Below, in pieces: positions 25,361-34,452 of a stretch of DNA of 64,000 nt. Positions within the stretch are counted from its first letter, which is position 1. The number at the start of each line of letters is the position of its first letter. This stretch comes from Insolitispirillum peregrinum (GTDB taxonomy: Bacteria; Pseudomonadota; Alphaproteobacteria; Rhodospirillales; Rhodospirillaceae). The position numbers and the translations under genes are program-made. The stretch lies in the NCBI RefSeq assembly GCF_042665255.1, contig NZ_JBHTCD010000019.1, one strand, 5' to 3'. The notes under the pieces are model-generated. The model worked only from the letters and a program-made list of their open reading frames with translations, was not told the origin of the DNA and searched no databases.

Positions 25361-25399
25361 GCCATGGGCCATTCCCGACAGGCGGGAATGGCCCATGGC
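25361..25399. repeat. 16-bp perfect inverted repeat after gltA
   Basis: 25361-25376 pairs perfectly with 25384-25399 around a 7-nt centre, immediately beside the bidirectional terminator and 8 bp from the gltA stop. It is GC-rich without a T run. It may be a second terminator, an mRNA 3'-end stabiliser or a protein site. Confidence 0.7.
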
Positions 25400-25406
25400 A
25401 ACAGGA

Positions 25407-26711
25407 TTACTTGCGTTCGTCGAGCGCGACGAATGTCTTGTCGAATTCGCCGGTGAACAGCTGACGCGGACGGCCGATCTTCTGGTGCGGATCTTCGATC
25501 ATTTCCGACCACTGGGCGACCCAGCCGGTGGTGCGGGCCAGGGCGAACAGGCAGGTGAACATCGACACCGGAATGCCCATGGCGCGGAAGATGATGCCCG
25601 AATAGAAGTCTACGTTCGGGTACAGCTTCTTTTCGATGAAGTATTCGTCTTCGCGGGCGATGCGTTCCAGTTCCACCGCGACCTGCAGCAGCGGTTCGTT
25701 CTCGACGCCCAGCTCGGCCAGAACTTCGCGGCAGGTTTCCGCCATGATCGTGGCGCGCGGATCATAGTTCTTGTAGACGCGGTGACCAAAGCCCATCAGA
25801 CGGAACGGATCGTTCTTGTCCTTGGCCTTCTTGACGAATTCGGGGATGCGGTCAACGCTGCCGATTTCGTTCAGCATCTTCAGCACGGCTTCGTTGGCGC
25901 CACCATGGGCAGGGCCCCACAGCGAAGCAATACCGGCAGCGATACAGGCGAACGGGTTGGCGCCCGACGAACCGGCCAGACGGACGGTCGAGGTCGAGGC
26001 ATTCTGTTCGTGGTCGGCGTGCAGGATCAGGATGCGTTCCATGGCGCGGGCCAGGGTCGGGCTGACCTTGTAGTCTTCGCACGGGGTGGCAAACATCATG
26101 TACAGGAAGTTCTCGGCATAGCTGAGATCATTCTTCGGGTACATGAACGGCTGGCCGATGCTGTACTTGTAGGCCCAGGCGGCAATGGTCGGCATCTTGG
26201 CGATCAGGCGATGCTGGCTGACCATGCGGTTGTACGGGTCCGAGATGTCGGTGCTGTCGTGGTAGAACGCCGACAGGGCGCCAACCACACCGCACATGAC
26301 GGCCATCGGGTGGGCGTCACGACGGAAACCCTGATAGAACTTGGCGAGCTGTTCATGAACCATCGTGTGACGGGCCATGGTGCCTTCAAAGGCGGTCAGT
26401 TCGGCCTTGTTCGGCAGCTCGCCGCGCAGCAGCAGGTACGCGACTTCGAGGAAGTCACAGTTTTTCGCCAGATCATCGATGGCATAGCCACGATGGCGCA
26501 GCACGCCCGCATCACCATCAATATAGGTGATCTTGGATTCGCACGAGCCGGTGGAGGTGAACCCCGGGTCATAGGTGAACATGCCGGTGTCGCTGTAGAA
26601 CTTGCGGATGTCCACCACGCTGGGGCCAGTGCTGCCGTCCAGGATAGGGAACTCGTAGGACTTGCCAGTCCGGTTGTCTACCAGCGTGACCGTGTTCTTT
26701 TCGTTCGACAT
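25407..26711 (-). CDS. gltA: Citrate synthase (type II)
   Basis: Condenses oxaloacetate and acetyl-CoA to citrate, the entry to the TCA cycle. The 434-residue protein has the active-site contexts HADHEQNASTS, GPAHGGANEAVLKM (His), GFGHRVYKNYDPRA (His) and the C-terminal Asp region. The length and N-terminal domain fit hexameric, NADH-sensitive Gram-negative enzymes. It lies downstream of gltX on the same strand, with a GC-rich hairpin between. Confidence 0.98.
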   Translation of the reverse strand: MSNEKNTVTLVDNRTGKSYEFPILDGSTGPSVVDIRKFYSDTGMFTYDPGFTSTGSCESKITYIDGDAGVLRHRGYAIDDLAKNCDFLEVAYLLLRGELPNKAELTAFEGTMARHTMVHEQLAKFYQGFRRDAHPMAVMCGVVGALSAFYHDSTDISDPYNRMVSQHRLIAKMPTIAAWAYKYSIGQPFMYPKNDLSYAENFLYMMFATPCEDYKVSPTLARAMERILILHADHEQNASTSTVRLAGSSGANPFACIAAGIASLWGPAHGGANEAVLKMLNEIGSVDRIPEFVKKAKDKNDPFRLMGFGHRVYKNYDPRATIMAETCREVLAELGVENEPLLQVAVELERIAREDEYFIEKKLYPNVDFYSGIIFRAMGIPVSMFTCLFALARTTGWVAQWSEMIEDPHQKIGRPRQLFTGEFDKTFVALDERK

Positions 26712-26738
26712 TCGCTACCTCTCAAGAGTTGGGCGCTG

Positions 26739-26760
26739 GCCGGGGAAGCATCTCCCCGGC
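26739..26760 (-). terminator. GC-rich hairpin between gltX and gltA
   Basis: GCCGGGGA and TCCCCGGC form an 8-bp stem with a 6-nt loop in the 74-bp gap. No T run is seen on the minus strand. It may attenuate read-through from gltX to gltA or stabilise a message end. Confidence 0.45.
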
Positions 26761-26785
26761 ACGGGCTACTACTGCTCGCTGTTGA

Positions 26786-28207
26786 TTAACTCTGTAACTG
26801 TGGGCCTTCCAGCGCATCCTGGATACGGGCCAGGCTGGCTTGCCTGCCCAACAGTTCCATAACTTCAAAAATAGGGGGAGAAACGGTCGAGCCTGACAGC
26901 GCAGCCCGCAGGGGCTGGGCGGCCTTGCCCAACTTCAGGTCATGCTCCTCGGCGTAAGTGCGCACGAGGGCTTCCAGGGCCTCACGGTCCCAGGAAACTT
27001 GGTCATCCGCCATCAGGGCTGCCAGATCGGCCAGAACACGCAGGCCGGATTCATCCAGCAGCTTCTGCGCCTTTTCGTCGATCGGCAACGGGCGGGGCCG
27101 CACATAAAAGGCGGCGAGATCGGCCAGTTCCACCAGCGTCCTGGCGCGTGCCTTCATGCTGTCCATGCCCTTCAGCAGCAGGGCGCGGGCGTCATCATCC
27201 AGCGGGGCACCGGTCAGGGTTTCCAGTCGCGGGGCGATCAGGTCCACCAGACGCTGGTCATCGGCCTCACGCATGTAAATGCCGTTGAGGTTGTTCAACT
27301 TGGCCATGTCAAAGCGCGACGCCGAGCGACCGATGCCACCCAGTTCGAACCATTCGATGGCCTGCAGGGTGGAAATTACTTCCTCGTCGCCATGACCCCA
27401 GCCCAGGCGCAGCAGATAGTTGCGAATGGCTTCGGGCAGATACCCCATGTCGCGATAGGCTTCGGCCCCCAGCGCGCCGTGGCGCTTGGACAGCTTGGCC
27501 CCATCCGGGCCGTGGATCAGCGGGATGTGGGCGAATTCGGGAACATCCCAGCCCAGCGCGCGATACAGCTGCACCTGACGGAAGGTGTTGGTCAGGTGGT
27601 CGTCGCCACGGATGACGTGGGAAATGTTCATGTCGTGGTCGTCAACCACCACCGACAGCATGTAGGTCGGGGTACCATCGGCGCGCAGCAGGATCATGTC
27701 GTCAAGCTGGCTGTTGGCGATGGTCACTTCGCCCTGCACATGGTCGCGCACGACGGTGCTGCCGTCCTGCGGGGCCTTCAGGCGCACCACCGGCGGGATG
27801 CCGGCGGGGGCATCGGACGGGTCGCGGTCGCGCCAGCGACCGTCATAGCGCATCGGCAGGCCCTTGGCCTTTTGCTCTTCGCGCATGGCGGTCAGTTCGT
27901 CGGGGGTGGTGTAGCAGTAATAGGCCTTGCCCTGTTCGATCAGGGTTTGCACCACTTCGGCGTGGTGGGCGGCGCGGGAAAACTGGAACACCGGTTCCTC
28001 GTCCCAATCCAGCCCCAGCCACTTCAGGCCGTCAAAAATAGCCTCGACGGCTTCCTGGCTCGAACGGGCACGGTCAGTGTCCTCGATACGCAGCAGAAAG
28101 CGACCGCCGTGATGGCGGGCAAAAAGCCAGTTGAAGAGAGCGGTGCGGGCACCGCCGATGTGGAGGAACCCCGTCGGAGAGGGGGCAAAGCGGGTTACAA
28201 CTGTCAT
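26786..28207 (-). CDS. gltX: Glutamyl-tRNA synthetase
   Basis: Class I aminoacyl-tRNA synthetase charging tRNA-Glu (and possibly tRNA-Gln for amidation). The 473-residue enzyme has the HIGH-like motif GFLHIGGARTALFN near residue 12 and the KMSKS-like KLSKRHG near residue 240. Alphaproteobacteria often carry two gltX paralogues; which one this is cannot be told. It diverges from comEC. Confidence 0.97.
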   Translation of the reverse strand: MTVVTRFAPSPTGFLHIGGARTALFNWLFARHHGGRFLLRIEDTDRARSSQEAVEAIFDGLKWLGLDWDEEPVFQFSRAAHHAEVVQTLIEQGKAYYCYTTPDELTAMREEQKAKGLPMRYDGRWRDRDPSDAPAGIPPVVRLKAPQDGSTVVRDHVQGEVTIANSQLDDMILLRADGTPTYMLSVVVDDHDMNISHVIRGDDHLTNTFRQVQLYRALGWDVPEFAHIPLIHGPDGAKLSKRHGALGAEAYRDMGYLPEAIRNYLLRLGWGHGDEEVISTLQAIEWFELGGIGRSASRFDMAKLNNLNGIYMREADDQRLVDLIAPRLETLTGAPLDDDARALLLKGMDSMKARARTLVELADLAAFYVRPRPLPIDEKAQKLLDESGLRVLADLAALMADDQVSWDREALEALVRTYAEEHDLKLGKAAQPLRAALSGSTVSPPIFEVMELLGRQASLARIQDALEGPQLQS

Positions 28208-28312
28208 TTGGCCTGTCTAAAGCCTATCCTTTCGGGTTGCACGCATCCTGCCTTCGTCTTGAGCGATTGGCAAGGCGTGACCTCTGTAGCATATTCCTTG
28301 CGCGCTTGCAGC

Positions 28313-30523
28313 ATGGGGTTTTCGCTTTTGCATGAAGGCTTGGTCATAAAGCTGCCTTTTTGGCGGGTTCTTTTTCTAAAGGCCCTGATTCTGCCGCAAA
28401 TTCTGGCAAAAAACTGGGGTGCAGATCAAGCGCGTTTCGCACTGTGGCTAGCGCCTTGTTGGGGGACGGGCGTGGCGGGATATTTTTTTCTGCCCATCGA
28501 GCCACCCGCATGGGTGGGCGGGGTGTTGGTGGGGGGGCTTGCCCTGATCTGCGGGTGGGCCTGGCATGAAAAGACGCGCTGGCTGTGGTTGTGGTTGCCG
28601 CTGTTGATGGTGGCGGGGGGCCTTGTGTCGGGGCAGGTCAGAACGGCTCTGGTTGCAGCCCCGGTTCTTGACAAGCCATTGCCATCATTGGAGATATATG
28701 GGGTTGTTGCCGGAATGGAGCAGTACCGGGGCCAGTGGCGGATGACGCTGGAATCCGTTCGCATTCCACGGCTTGCTCCCGAACGGACTCCGATTCGCAT
28801 ACGTTTGACTGTCCGCACGCTGGCTGATGCCCGCGTTGGCAGTCTGGTTCGTATTCTGGCCCGCCTGTCTCCGCCATCGCAGCCGACGGTGCCGGGGGGA
28901 TTCGATTTTGCCCGGCAGGCATGGTTCGCCCGCCTGGGCGCGGTCGGGTTTGCTTTGGGGGCGCCGGTGGTTCTGCCCGCCGCCGAGCCGCCGGGGTGGG
29001 CAGAACAGGCGGCATGGCAGATCGAACGCTGGCGTCTGGCCATTGACCAGCGGCTGCGCGACGGGGTGGGCGGTGCCGAAGGCGCAATGGCTTCGGCTCT
29101 GACCACCGGGTTGCGCAACAGTATTCCGCTTGACCTTGTGCAGGCATACCAGATGTCCGGGCTCAGTCATTTGATCTCGATTTCCGGCCTGCACATGAGT
29201 CTGGTTGCCGGAGTGATCTTTCTGGTTCTCCGTGCCGCCATTGCGTTGATGCCATGGGTTGCCTTGCGATGGGACAGCAAGAAAATCGCCGCCATCGGCT
29301 CGGTGATGGGGATGGCGTTCTACCTGCTGCTGTCCGGGGGTGAAATTCCGGCATTGCGATCGTTCCTGATGGGCGGCTGTGTGATGCTGGCGATATTGAT
29401 CGATCGTTCTGCTTTGTCTTTGCGGGTGCTGTCGGTGGCGGCGGTGCTGGTGCTGCTGCTTCAGCCGGATGCCCTGATCGGGCCGAGCTTTCAAATGTCG
29501 TTTGCCGCTGTCCTTGGGCTGATTGCCGCCTATGAACTCTTTTCTCCGTGGGCGGGCGAATGGCGGAGGGGAAAGCAGGCGCAGAGCCCGCGATGGTGGT
29601 CGCTGTGGGGGCGGACGGTGTGCCTGTATGTCGGCGGCATGGTGTTGTCGTCGGTGGTGGCAACGATCATGACCGCCCCCTATGCGGCCTATCATTTTCA
29701 CCGCTTTAACGCCTATGGCGTGGTGGCCAACCTGCTGGCCATCCCGCTGGCGTCGTTTCTGGTGATGCCGGGGTTGGTGGCGGGATTGCTGCTGATGCCG
29801 CTGGGGCTGGATGGACTGGTCTGGCCGGTGGTGAAGGTCGGTCTGGCGGCGATTGCGCTGGTGGCAGAAACGGTGTCCTCCTGGCCCGGTGCGGCGCTGG
29901 AGGTGCCGCGCATGTCGATGGTCGATCTGGGGCTGATCTCGTTCGGCGGGCTGTGGCTGTGCCTGTGGCAGGGGCGCTGGCGCTGGTGGGGCATGCCGCT
30001 GATTCTGATCGGTGGCCTGATGCCCTGGACCCGCTCGCCGCCGGTGCTGGTCCTCGGGCCGGACATGATGACTGTTGCCGTGCACGATGATCAGGGGCTG
30101 CGCTTCGTCGGGCCGTCGCCAGACCGGTTCTATCGTCGCACCTGGGAAGCGGTGTGGGGCGAGGGCGAACAGCGGTCGAGGGAACAGATACCACTGTCCG
30201 GCGGCGGGATCGCGCGCTGTGATGGCTTTGGCTGCCGTCTGGAGCGCAATGGCCGGGCGGTTGCCGTGCCACTGTCGGCGCGGGCGGTGGTCGAGGACTG
30301 TCTCTATCGGCAAAAAATGCTCAATCCGACCGGCTATTATCGCCCGGAGTGTACTGCGCAGGTGCTGTTGAGCCGTGCCCGTCTGCGGGAAAATCGCGTG
30401 ACGCTGGTGTTCATGGCCGATAACGGCTTTCTGAACTTTGAAACGCTGCGCGACTGGCAGGGGCAACGGCCATGGTCGCCCAGCCCGCGCGCTTTTTCCC
30501 GCGCAGCGGAATACGACGATTGA
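28313..30523 (+). CDS. comEC: ComEC/Rec2-family DNA uptake channel protein
   Basis: Inner-membrane protein of the ComEC family, which passes single-stranded DNA into the cytoplasm in competent bacteria. The roughly 736-residue product has N-terminal membrane helices, an OB-like DUF4131 region (residues 110-220), then the competence domain with LSHLISISGLHMSLVAG and many hydrophobic helices (250-580). The C-terminal part after residue 600 is short and lacks a clear metallo-beta-lactamase HxHxDH motif. The frame extends far upstream antisense to gltX; ATG 28313 is the best start, but its RBS is poor and a GTG near 28277 is possible. Confidence 0.88.
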   Translation: MGFSLLHEGLVIKLPFWRVLFLKALILPQILAKNWGADQARFALWLAPCWGTGVAGYFFLPIEPPAWVGGVLVGGLALICGWAWHEKTRWLWLWLPLLMVAGGLVSGQVRTALVAAPVLDKPLPSLEIYGVVAGMEQYRGQWRMTLESVRIPRLAPERTPIRIRLTVRTLADARVGSLVRILARLSPPSQPTVPGGFDFARQAWFARLGAVGFALGAPVVLPAAEPPGWAEQAAWQIERWRLAIDQRLRDGVGGAEGAMASALTTGLRNSIPLDLVQAYQMSGLSHLISISGLHMSLVAGVIFLVLRAAIALMPWVALRWDSKKIAAIGSVMGMAFYLLLSGGEIPALRSFLMGGCVMLAILIDRSALSLRVLSVAAVLVLLLQPDALIGPSFQMSFAAVLGLIAAYELFSPWAGEWRRGKQAQSPRWWSLWGRTVCLYVGGMVLSSVVATIMTAPYAAYHFHRFNAYGVVANLLAIPLASFLVMPGLVAGLLLMPLGLDGLVWPVVKVGLAAIALVAETVSSWPGAALEVPRMSMVDLGLISFGGLWLCLWQGRWRWWGMPLILIGGLMPWTRSPPVLVLGPDMMTVAVHDDQGLRFVGPSPDRFYRRTWEAVWGEGEQRSREQIPLSGGGIARCDGFGCRLERNGRAVAVPLSARAVVEDCLYRQKMLNPTGYYRPECTAQVLLSRARLRENRVTLVFMADNGFLNFETLRDWQGQRPWSPSPRAFSRAAEYDD

Positions 30524-30596
30524 CGCCCCGAAAAGCCACGGCATACACTCAGGGCGTAAAAATATAAGCTTTGCAATATGCAAAGAGGGAGGTTTC

Positions 30597-30872
30597 GTGA
30601 ACAAGAATGACCTGATCAGCGCCATCGCCGAGCGCAGTGAGCTGTCCCGTGCCGATGCCGCCAAGGTGGTGGAAGGCGTGCTGACGGCGATTACCCAATC
30701 CTTGCAAAAGGGCGAAGATGTCCGTCTGGTCGGCTTTGGCACCTTTGCCCTCGCCACCCGTGCGGCCTCGGTCGGGCGCAATCCGCGCACCGGCGAGGAA
30801 ATCCAGATCCCGCAGTCCAAACAGCCGAAATTCAAGGTCGGTAAAGCTCTGAAAGACGCTTTGCAGACCTGA
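30597..30872 (+). CDS. hupB: DNA-binding protein HU
   Basis: Histone-like nucleoid protein, 91 residues. It begins MNKNDLISAIAERSELSRADA and has the DNA-binding arm FGTFALATRAASVGRNPRTGEEIQIPQSKQPKFKVGKALK region typical of HU-beta. The start is GTG at 30597 after AGGGAGG. A 7-bp inverted repeat (CTTTGCA/TGCAAAG, 30569-30585) lies just ahead of the RBS and could affect translation or bind a regulator. In relatives this gene usually follows lon directly and precedes the same tRNA-Val. Confidence 0.97.
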   Translation: MNKNDLISAIAERSELSRADAAKVVEGVLTAITQSLQKGEDVRLVGFGTFALATRAASVGRNPRTGEEIQIPQSKQPKFKVGKALKDALQT

Positions 30873-30881
30873 TGCGGTGCG

Positions 30882-30909
30882 CTCGGGGTGGCTGTCCGGC
30901 TGCCCCGAG
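30882..30909 (+). terminator. Possible terminator hairpin after hupB
   Basis: CTCGGGG (30882-30888) pairs with CCCCGAG (30903-30909), with further imperfect pairing inside. There is no T run. Position 10 bp after the hupB stop suggests a 3'-end structure. Confidence 0.45.
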
Positions 30910-30986
30910 TGGTACGTTCCTTCCGTGCCGAAAAGGGCTTGCTGAACAGCCGGAAGACTGCTAAAACCCCGCCGTCCACAGTGACC

Positions 30987-31062
30987 GGGCGGTTAGCTCA
31001 GTTGGTAGAGCATCTCGTTTACACCGAGAGGGTCGGCGGTTCGAGCCCGTCACCGCCCACCA
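30987..31062 (+). tRNA. tRNA-Val (anticodon UAC)
   Basis: A 76-nt cloverleaf. Acceptor GGGCGGT pairs with ACCGCCC; D-arm TTAGCTCAGTTGGTAGAGC; anticodon loop reads TTTACAC (UAC); T-arm GGCGGTTCGAGCCCGTC; CCA is encoded (31060-31062). The anticodon makes it tRNA-Val. It lies 114 bp after hupB. Confidence 0.97.
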
Positions 31063-31224
31063 TTTGATTTCATTGAAAATTTTACGGTTTTACGGCTGCT
31101 GATGCGCAATCATTTGTGCGCACGGTGTAGGGACGAGTGATTTTTTGTCGCTGTCATTGCAGCTTTTTCTCCTAACGGTGTGAGCTTTCACTGTGAAGCC
31201 GCAGTACAAGACCGTTGGGTAACA

Positions 31225-31357
31225 AGAGCAGGCTGCCGCCTGAACTGCTTGGGGGATAATTCCCCCAAACCCCCATTTTTCTTTTATTATCAAAGTTATG
31301 GGGTCTGGGGCCTTTCGGCCCCAGCGAGGTGTGGAGCAGCGCTCCATGATCCTGTTT
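31225..31357 (+). repeat. REP-like two-hairpin repeat, copy 4
   Basis: GAGCAGGCTGCCGCCTG, GGGGGATAATTCCCCC hairpin, CCCCATTTTTCTTTTATT arm, TGGGGCC...GGCCCCA hairpin, GCGAGGTG, then TGGAGC-AGC-GCTCCA. This longest form shows the full left arm that is also found at the end of nifQ. Between the tRNA and this repeat (31063-31224) I see no gene. Confidence 0.85.
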
Positions 31358-31378
31358 TGTTAGGCCAATTCACTCGCC

Positions 31379-32671
31379 TCAATCCACCTGCCCATTCCGC
31401 TCGCGGACGATGGTTGACAGCGGCACCAGCACCAACCCCTTTTGCCCCAAGGACGGCAGCCAGCTTGCCAGCGCGGCAATGGTCTGGTCGCGGGGGTGGC
31501 CGATGGCGATGGCATAGCCCTGCTTGTGGGCGATTTTTTCCAGTTGTGCCAATTGGGTCATTACCGAGCTGACGCTTTCGTCATTGTCGAGGAACACATG
31601 CCGCCCGACGTGCGGGACACCGGCCTGGGCGGCCATCGCTTCGCCGACGCTTTTGGGTGAGGTGCGTGAGTCGAGCCAAAAGACGCCACGGGCTTTCAGG
31701 GCCTGCATCACATCGCGCATGCCCGGAGCATTCTCGGTGAATTTGCTGCCCATGTGATTGTTGATCCCGACATAACCATCAAAGTGTGACAGCCCCAGAT
31801 CAAGGCGACGCTTGATTTCGGCATCGTCAAGGCCAACCCGCAGGGCATCCGGGCCGGGGTCGACGTTCTTTGCCTGCGGTTCCATCGGGAAATGGACCAT
31901 CAATTCGTGGCCTTGCTGGCGGGCCTGGCGGGTCTGTTCGGGCAGATTGTGCCCATAGGTCAGGTATGACGTGGTCAGCGGGCCGGGCAGGGCCACAATC
32001 CGGGCGCTGCGTTTGACATCGACACCCATGTCATCGATGACGATGGCGATTTGGGCTTTGCTGCCAGTGGCCGGGGGTGGGGTGGCATTTTTAAGCCATG
32101 CGGGCGAGGGCATGCCGCCTGCCAGTTGCTCGGCGGTCTGTTTGGCGGCAGGTTTGGCTGCCGGAGCTGGCTTTGGTGCCGGTGCCTGGGGTGCTGCCGG
32201 AGGAGGGGGGGGCTCTTGAATGCTGAGGGTGTCGGTGATCCGAACGCCGGGGGTGTTGGGCTCTTCGTACAGATGCCCGTTGTACCCCATCGCAGACGAT
32301 GGGGTGCTGGTGTCGTCCTGAGGGGCTGCTGCCGGGGGCAACGGCTGGGCCGGGGCTGCCAGTGGCTCTGTAACGGGCACTGATGGCGGTGGCGGTGCGG
32401 CAGACGCCCCTTCGGCCCCGATCACCCGCTGACCATCGTTGGACAGGGCGCTTGACAGGTGGATCGGCGGTGGCAGGCTTGTGGCGGCACTTTTGGGGGA
32501 GGGATTGCTCCACAAGGCCCAGCCACCGAGGGCCAGGCTGGTGGTGATGCACAAGGCGAGTACGAAGACCGTCACCGGGTGTTGCAACAATCGGCGCCAC
32601 AGGGGATGGGCGGTCAGGCGTGAAGAGGTCGCTCGGGTGTCAGGGGAGCGAGAGTGTTTCCGGCTAGCCAC
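31379..32671 (-). CDS. Divergent polysaccharide deacetylase family protein (YibQ-like)
   Basis: A 430-residue protein with a single N-terminal membrane anchor (VFVLALCITTSLALGGWALW, residues 34-53), a long Pro/Ala-rich linker (70-200) that probably spans the periplasm, and a C-terminal divergent polysaccharide deacetylase domain (IAIVIDDMGVDVKRS, HELMVHFPMEP, GYVGINNHMGSKFTE, GHPRDQTI). The family folds as a NodB-like barrel with altered metal ligands; substrate unknown, possibly cell-envelope glycans. In many proteobacteria it follows ctpA/envC; here it stands alone. Confidence 0.9.
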   Translation of the reverse strand: MASRKHSRSPDTRATSSRLTAHPLWRRLLQHPVTVFVLALCITTSLALGGWALWSNPSPKSAATSLPPPIHLSSALSNDGQRVIGAEGASAAPPPPSVPVTEPLAAPAQPLPPAAAPQDDTSTPSSAMGYNGHLYEEPNTPGVRITDTLSIQEPPPPPAAPQAPAPKPAPAAKPAAKQTAEQLAGGMPSPAWLKNATPPPATGSKAQIAIVIDDMGVDVKRSARIVALPGPLTTSYLTYGHNLPEQTRQARQQGHELMVHFPMEPQAKNVDPGPDALRVGLDDAEIKRRLDLGLSHFDGYVGINNHMGSKFTENAPGMRDVMQALKARGVFWLDSRTSPKSVGEAMAAQAGVPHVGRHVFLDNDESVSSVMTQLAQLEKIAHKQGYAIAIGHPRDQTIAALASWLPSLGQKGLVLVPLSTIVRERNGQVD

Positions 32672-33059
32672 AATGCTTCCTTACAGCCACGGCAACGCAG
32701 GGTGCTCGATACGACGGGATGGTCATTTTTCATCATCTATCGTATCAGGCAAAGCGATAGCCGAGCTTTCAGCCCATTTCAACAGAAAAGGCGGAAAACA
32801 ATCCGGCAAGGTTACCTGCCTGCTCAAAGATGATGGGGGGCTGCGGGATGAAAGCGCAAAGGGGCCGCGAAATAACCACATAAATTCTGTTGCTGTGGTC
32901 TTTATGTCAAATGTGTAATCAAGGCTTCTCTTTTTCCAGACCCGCCGGGGCTGCGCAGGATGGTCGGCAATAAAGAGCGGGACAATGCCAACACTGGGGG
33001 CGGGGCCTCACGACCCCGGCGAGGTGTGGAGCAGTGCTCCACACCCTTGCCCCGGACAA
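32672..33059. other. Intergenic region with repeat, no gene seen
   Basis: This 388-bp gap between the deacetylase 5' end and the lexA 3' end holds no supported gene. It contains REP-like copy 5 (32993-33046). A plus-strand reading frame at 32439-32918 is open but shares no family features. Confidence 0.6.
32993..33046 (+). repeat. REP-like two-hairpin repeat, copy 5
   Basis: CGGGGCC...GACCCCGG hairpin, CGAGGTG and TGGAGC-AGT-GCTCCA, with one base change in the loop. It ends 14 bp from the lexA stop codon and lacks the long A/T arm. Confidence 0.82.
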
Positions 33060-33803
33060 TCAGGAAACGTACTGGCGGATCAGGCCGACCAACTGGCCCT
33101 GCACGGCGACGCGATCCGGGCCGAACAGGCGGGTTTCATAGGCGCGGTTGGCTGGTTCCAGCGCGACGGTATTGCCCTTGCGGCGAATGCGCTTGAGGGT
33201 GGCTTCCTGACCATCGACCAGCGCGACAACAATGGTACCGTTTTCGGCGGTCTGGCATTCACGGATGACCACCGTATCGCCATCGAGAATACCGGCTTCG
33301 ATCATGGAATCCCCTTCGATGGTCAGGCAGTAATGCTTGCCCTTGCCGACCATCGCCGCCGGAATGTCAACGGTGGCGGAACCGTCGCGCAGGGCTTCGA
33401 TCGGGGTCCCGGCGGCAATGCGCCCGAACAGGGGCAGCGACAGGGTTTCATCGGGGATGGCGCGCGGGGCCGATCCGAATTGTCCCCGCACCACCGTCCG
33501 GGCGTCGGGGGCAGGGGGATGGATCGGCAGCGGTTCGGCATTCAGGACCAGCGGCGGCGGAACGCGGACGCTGTTGTCTTCGACAGTGTTTTCCGGCAGG
33601 CGCAGGATTTCAATCGCGCGGGCGCGATGGGCGAGGCGGCGGATAAAACCGCGTTCCTCAAGCGCTGTGACCAGACGATGGATGCCGGATTTCGACTTCA
33701 GGTCGAGGGCATCCTTCATTTCATCGAACGACGGAGAAATCCCGGTTTCCCGCAAGCGTTGATCGATGAAGACGACAAGCTGGTGCTGTTTTCTGGTCAA
33801 CAT
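33060..33803 (-). CDS. lexA: SOS repressor LexA
   Basis: Self-cleaving repressor of DNA-damage genes. The 247-residue protein has an N-terminal winged-helix domain (MLTRKQHQLVVFI...SPSFDEMKDAL), an Ala-Gly cleavage site (GRIAAGTP), catalytic Ser in IEGDSMIEAG and Lys in QEATLKRIRR. ATG 33803 has GGAG upstream; the upstream extension is not homologous. An alphaproteobacterial SOS box lies about 100 bp before it, so it is autoregulated. Confidence 0.96.
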   Translation of the reverse strand: MLTRKQHQLVVFIDQRLRETGISPSFDEMKDALDLKSKSGIHRLVTALEERGFIRRLAHRARAIEILRLPENTVEDNSVRVPPPLVLNAEPLPIHPPAPDARTVVRGQFGSAPRAIPDETLSLPLFGRIAAGTPIEALRDGSATVDIPAAMVGKGKHYCLTIEGDSMIEAGILDGDTVVIRECQTAENGTIVVALVDGQEATLKRIRRKGNTVALEPANRAYETRLFGPDRVAVQGQLVGLIRQYVS

Positions 33804-33903
33804 GATCCGCTTCTCCAAGGTTCTGTTCTGTCGCATGACGCACTGGCCTGCCACGCTGGTTTCACGCAGCATGACAGGAACAAAGACCAAACGCCTTGAT
33901 AAT

Positions 33904-33918
33904 GTTCTAGGTTAGTTC
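33904..33918. promoter_or_regulatory. SOS box (LexA operator) of lexA
   Basis: GTTC-TAGGTTA-GTTC is an exact match to the alphaproteobacterial LexA direct repeat GTTC-N7-GTTC. It is about 100 bp upstream of the lexA ATG in the gap to moaC. Confidence 0.88.
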
Positions 33919-33973
33919 CGGGGAAGCGTCAACCGTCAGGATGCGGCGTAGTTCTTTTTCCGTACCTTCTGCT

Positions 33974-34450
33974 CTAACCCCGCTGATAGGTACCGGACTT
34001 GCCGCCCGACTTGTGTTCCAGCCGGATATGCTCGATCACCATTCCCTTGTCGACCGCCTTGCACATGTCATAGACGGTCAGGGCCGCGACCGAAACGGCG
34101 GTCAGGGCTTCCATTTCGACCCCGGTGCGGCCTTTCAGCTTGCAGGTGGCGGTGATTTCGACGGCGTTGTCATTGGGCAGCAGGCGCAGGTCAACGGTCA
34201 CTTTGGTCAGGGCCAGCGGATGGCACAGCGGGATCAGGTCGGGGGTCTTTTTGGCTCCCATGATCCCGGCCAGTTGCGCCACCGACAACACATCGCCCTT
34301 GCTGGCTTGCCCGCTGGCGATCAGGGCCAGCGTTGCCGGTTCCATCCGCACCAGCCCCTTGGCGACGGCAACGCGCTCGGTGATGTCCTTGTCCGAGACA
34401 TCGACCATCCGCGCATTGCCGTGGTCGTCAAAATGGGTCAGGTCGCCCAT
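33974..34450 (-). CDS. moaC: Cyclic pyranopterin monophosphate synthase MoaC
   Basis: Second step of molybdenum-cofactor synthesis, forming cyclic pyranopterin monophosphate together with MoaA. The 158-residue protein shows ARMVDVSDKDIT, the LCHPLALTKV motif and the C-terminal KSGGKSGTYQRG. It starts 2 bp after the trpC stop and is probably co-transcribed with trpGDC. In relatives moeA usually stands between moaC and lexA; it is missing here. Confidence 0.97.
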   Translation of the reverse strand: MGDLTHFDDHGNARMVDVSDKDITERVAVAKGLVRMEPATLALIASGQASKGDVLSVAQLAGIMGAKKTPDLIPLCHPLALTKVTVDLRLLPNDNAVEITATCKLKGRTGVEMEALTAVSVAALTVYDMCKAVDKGMVIEHIRLEHKSGGKSGTYQRG

Positions 34451-34452
34451 GG

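Noticed and set aside
26942..28312. Upstream extension of comEC to 26942 (1193 codons)
   Set aside because: The added region is exactly antisense to gltX and lacks family similarity.
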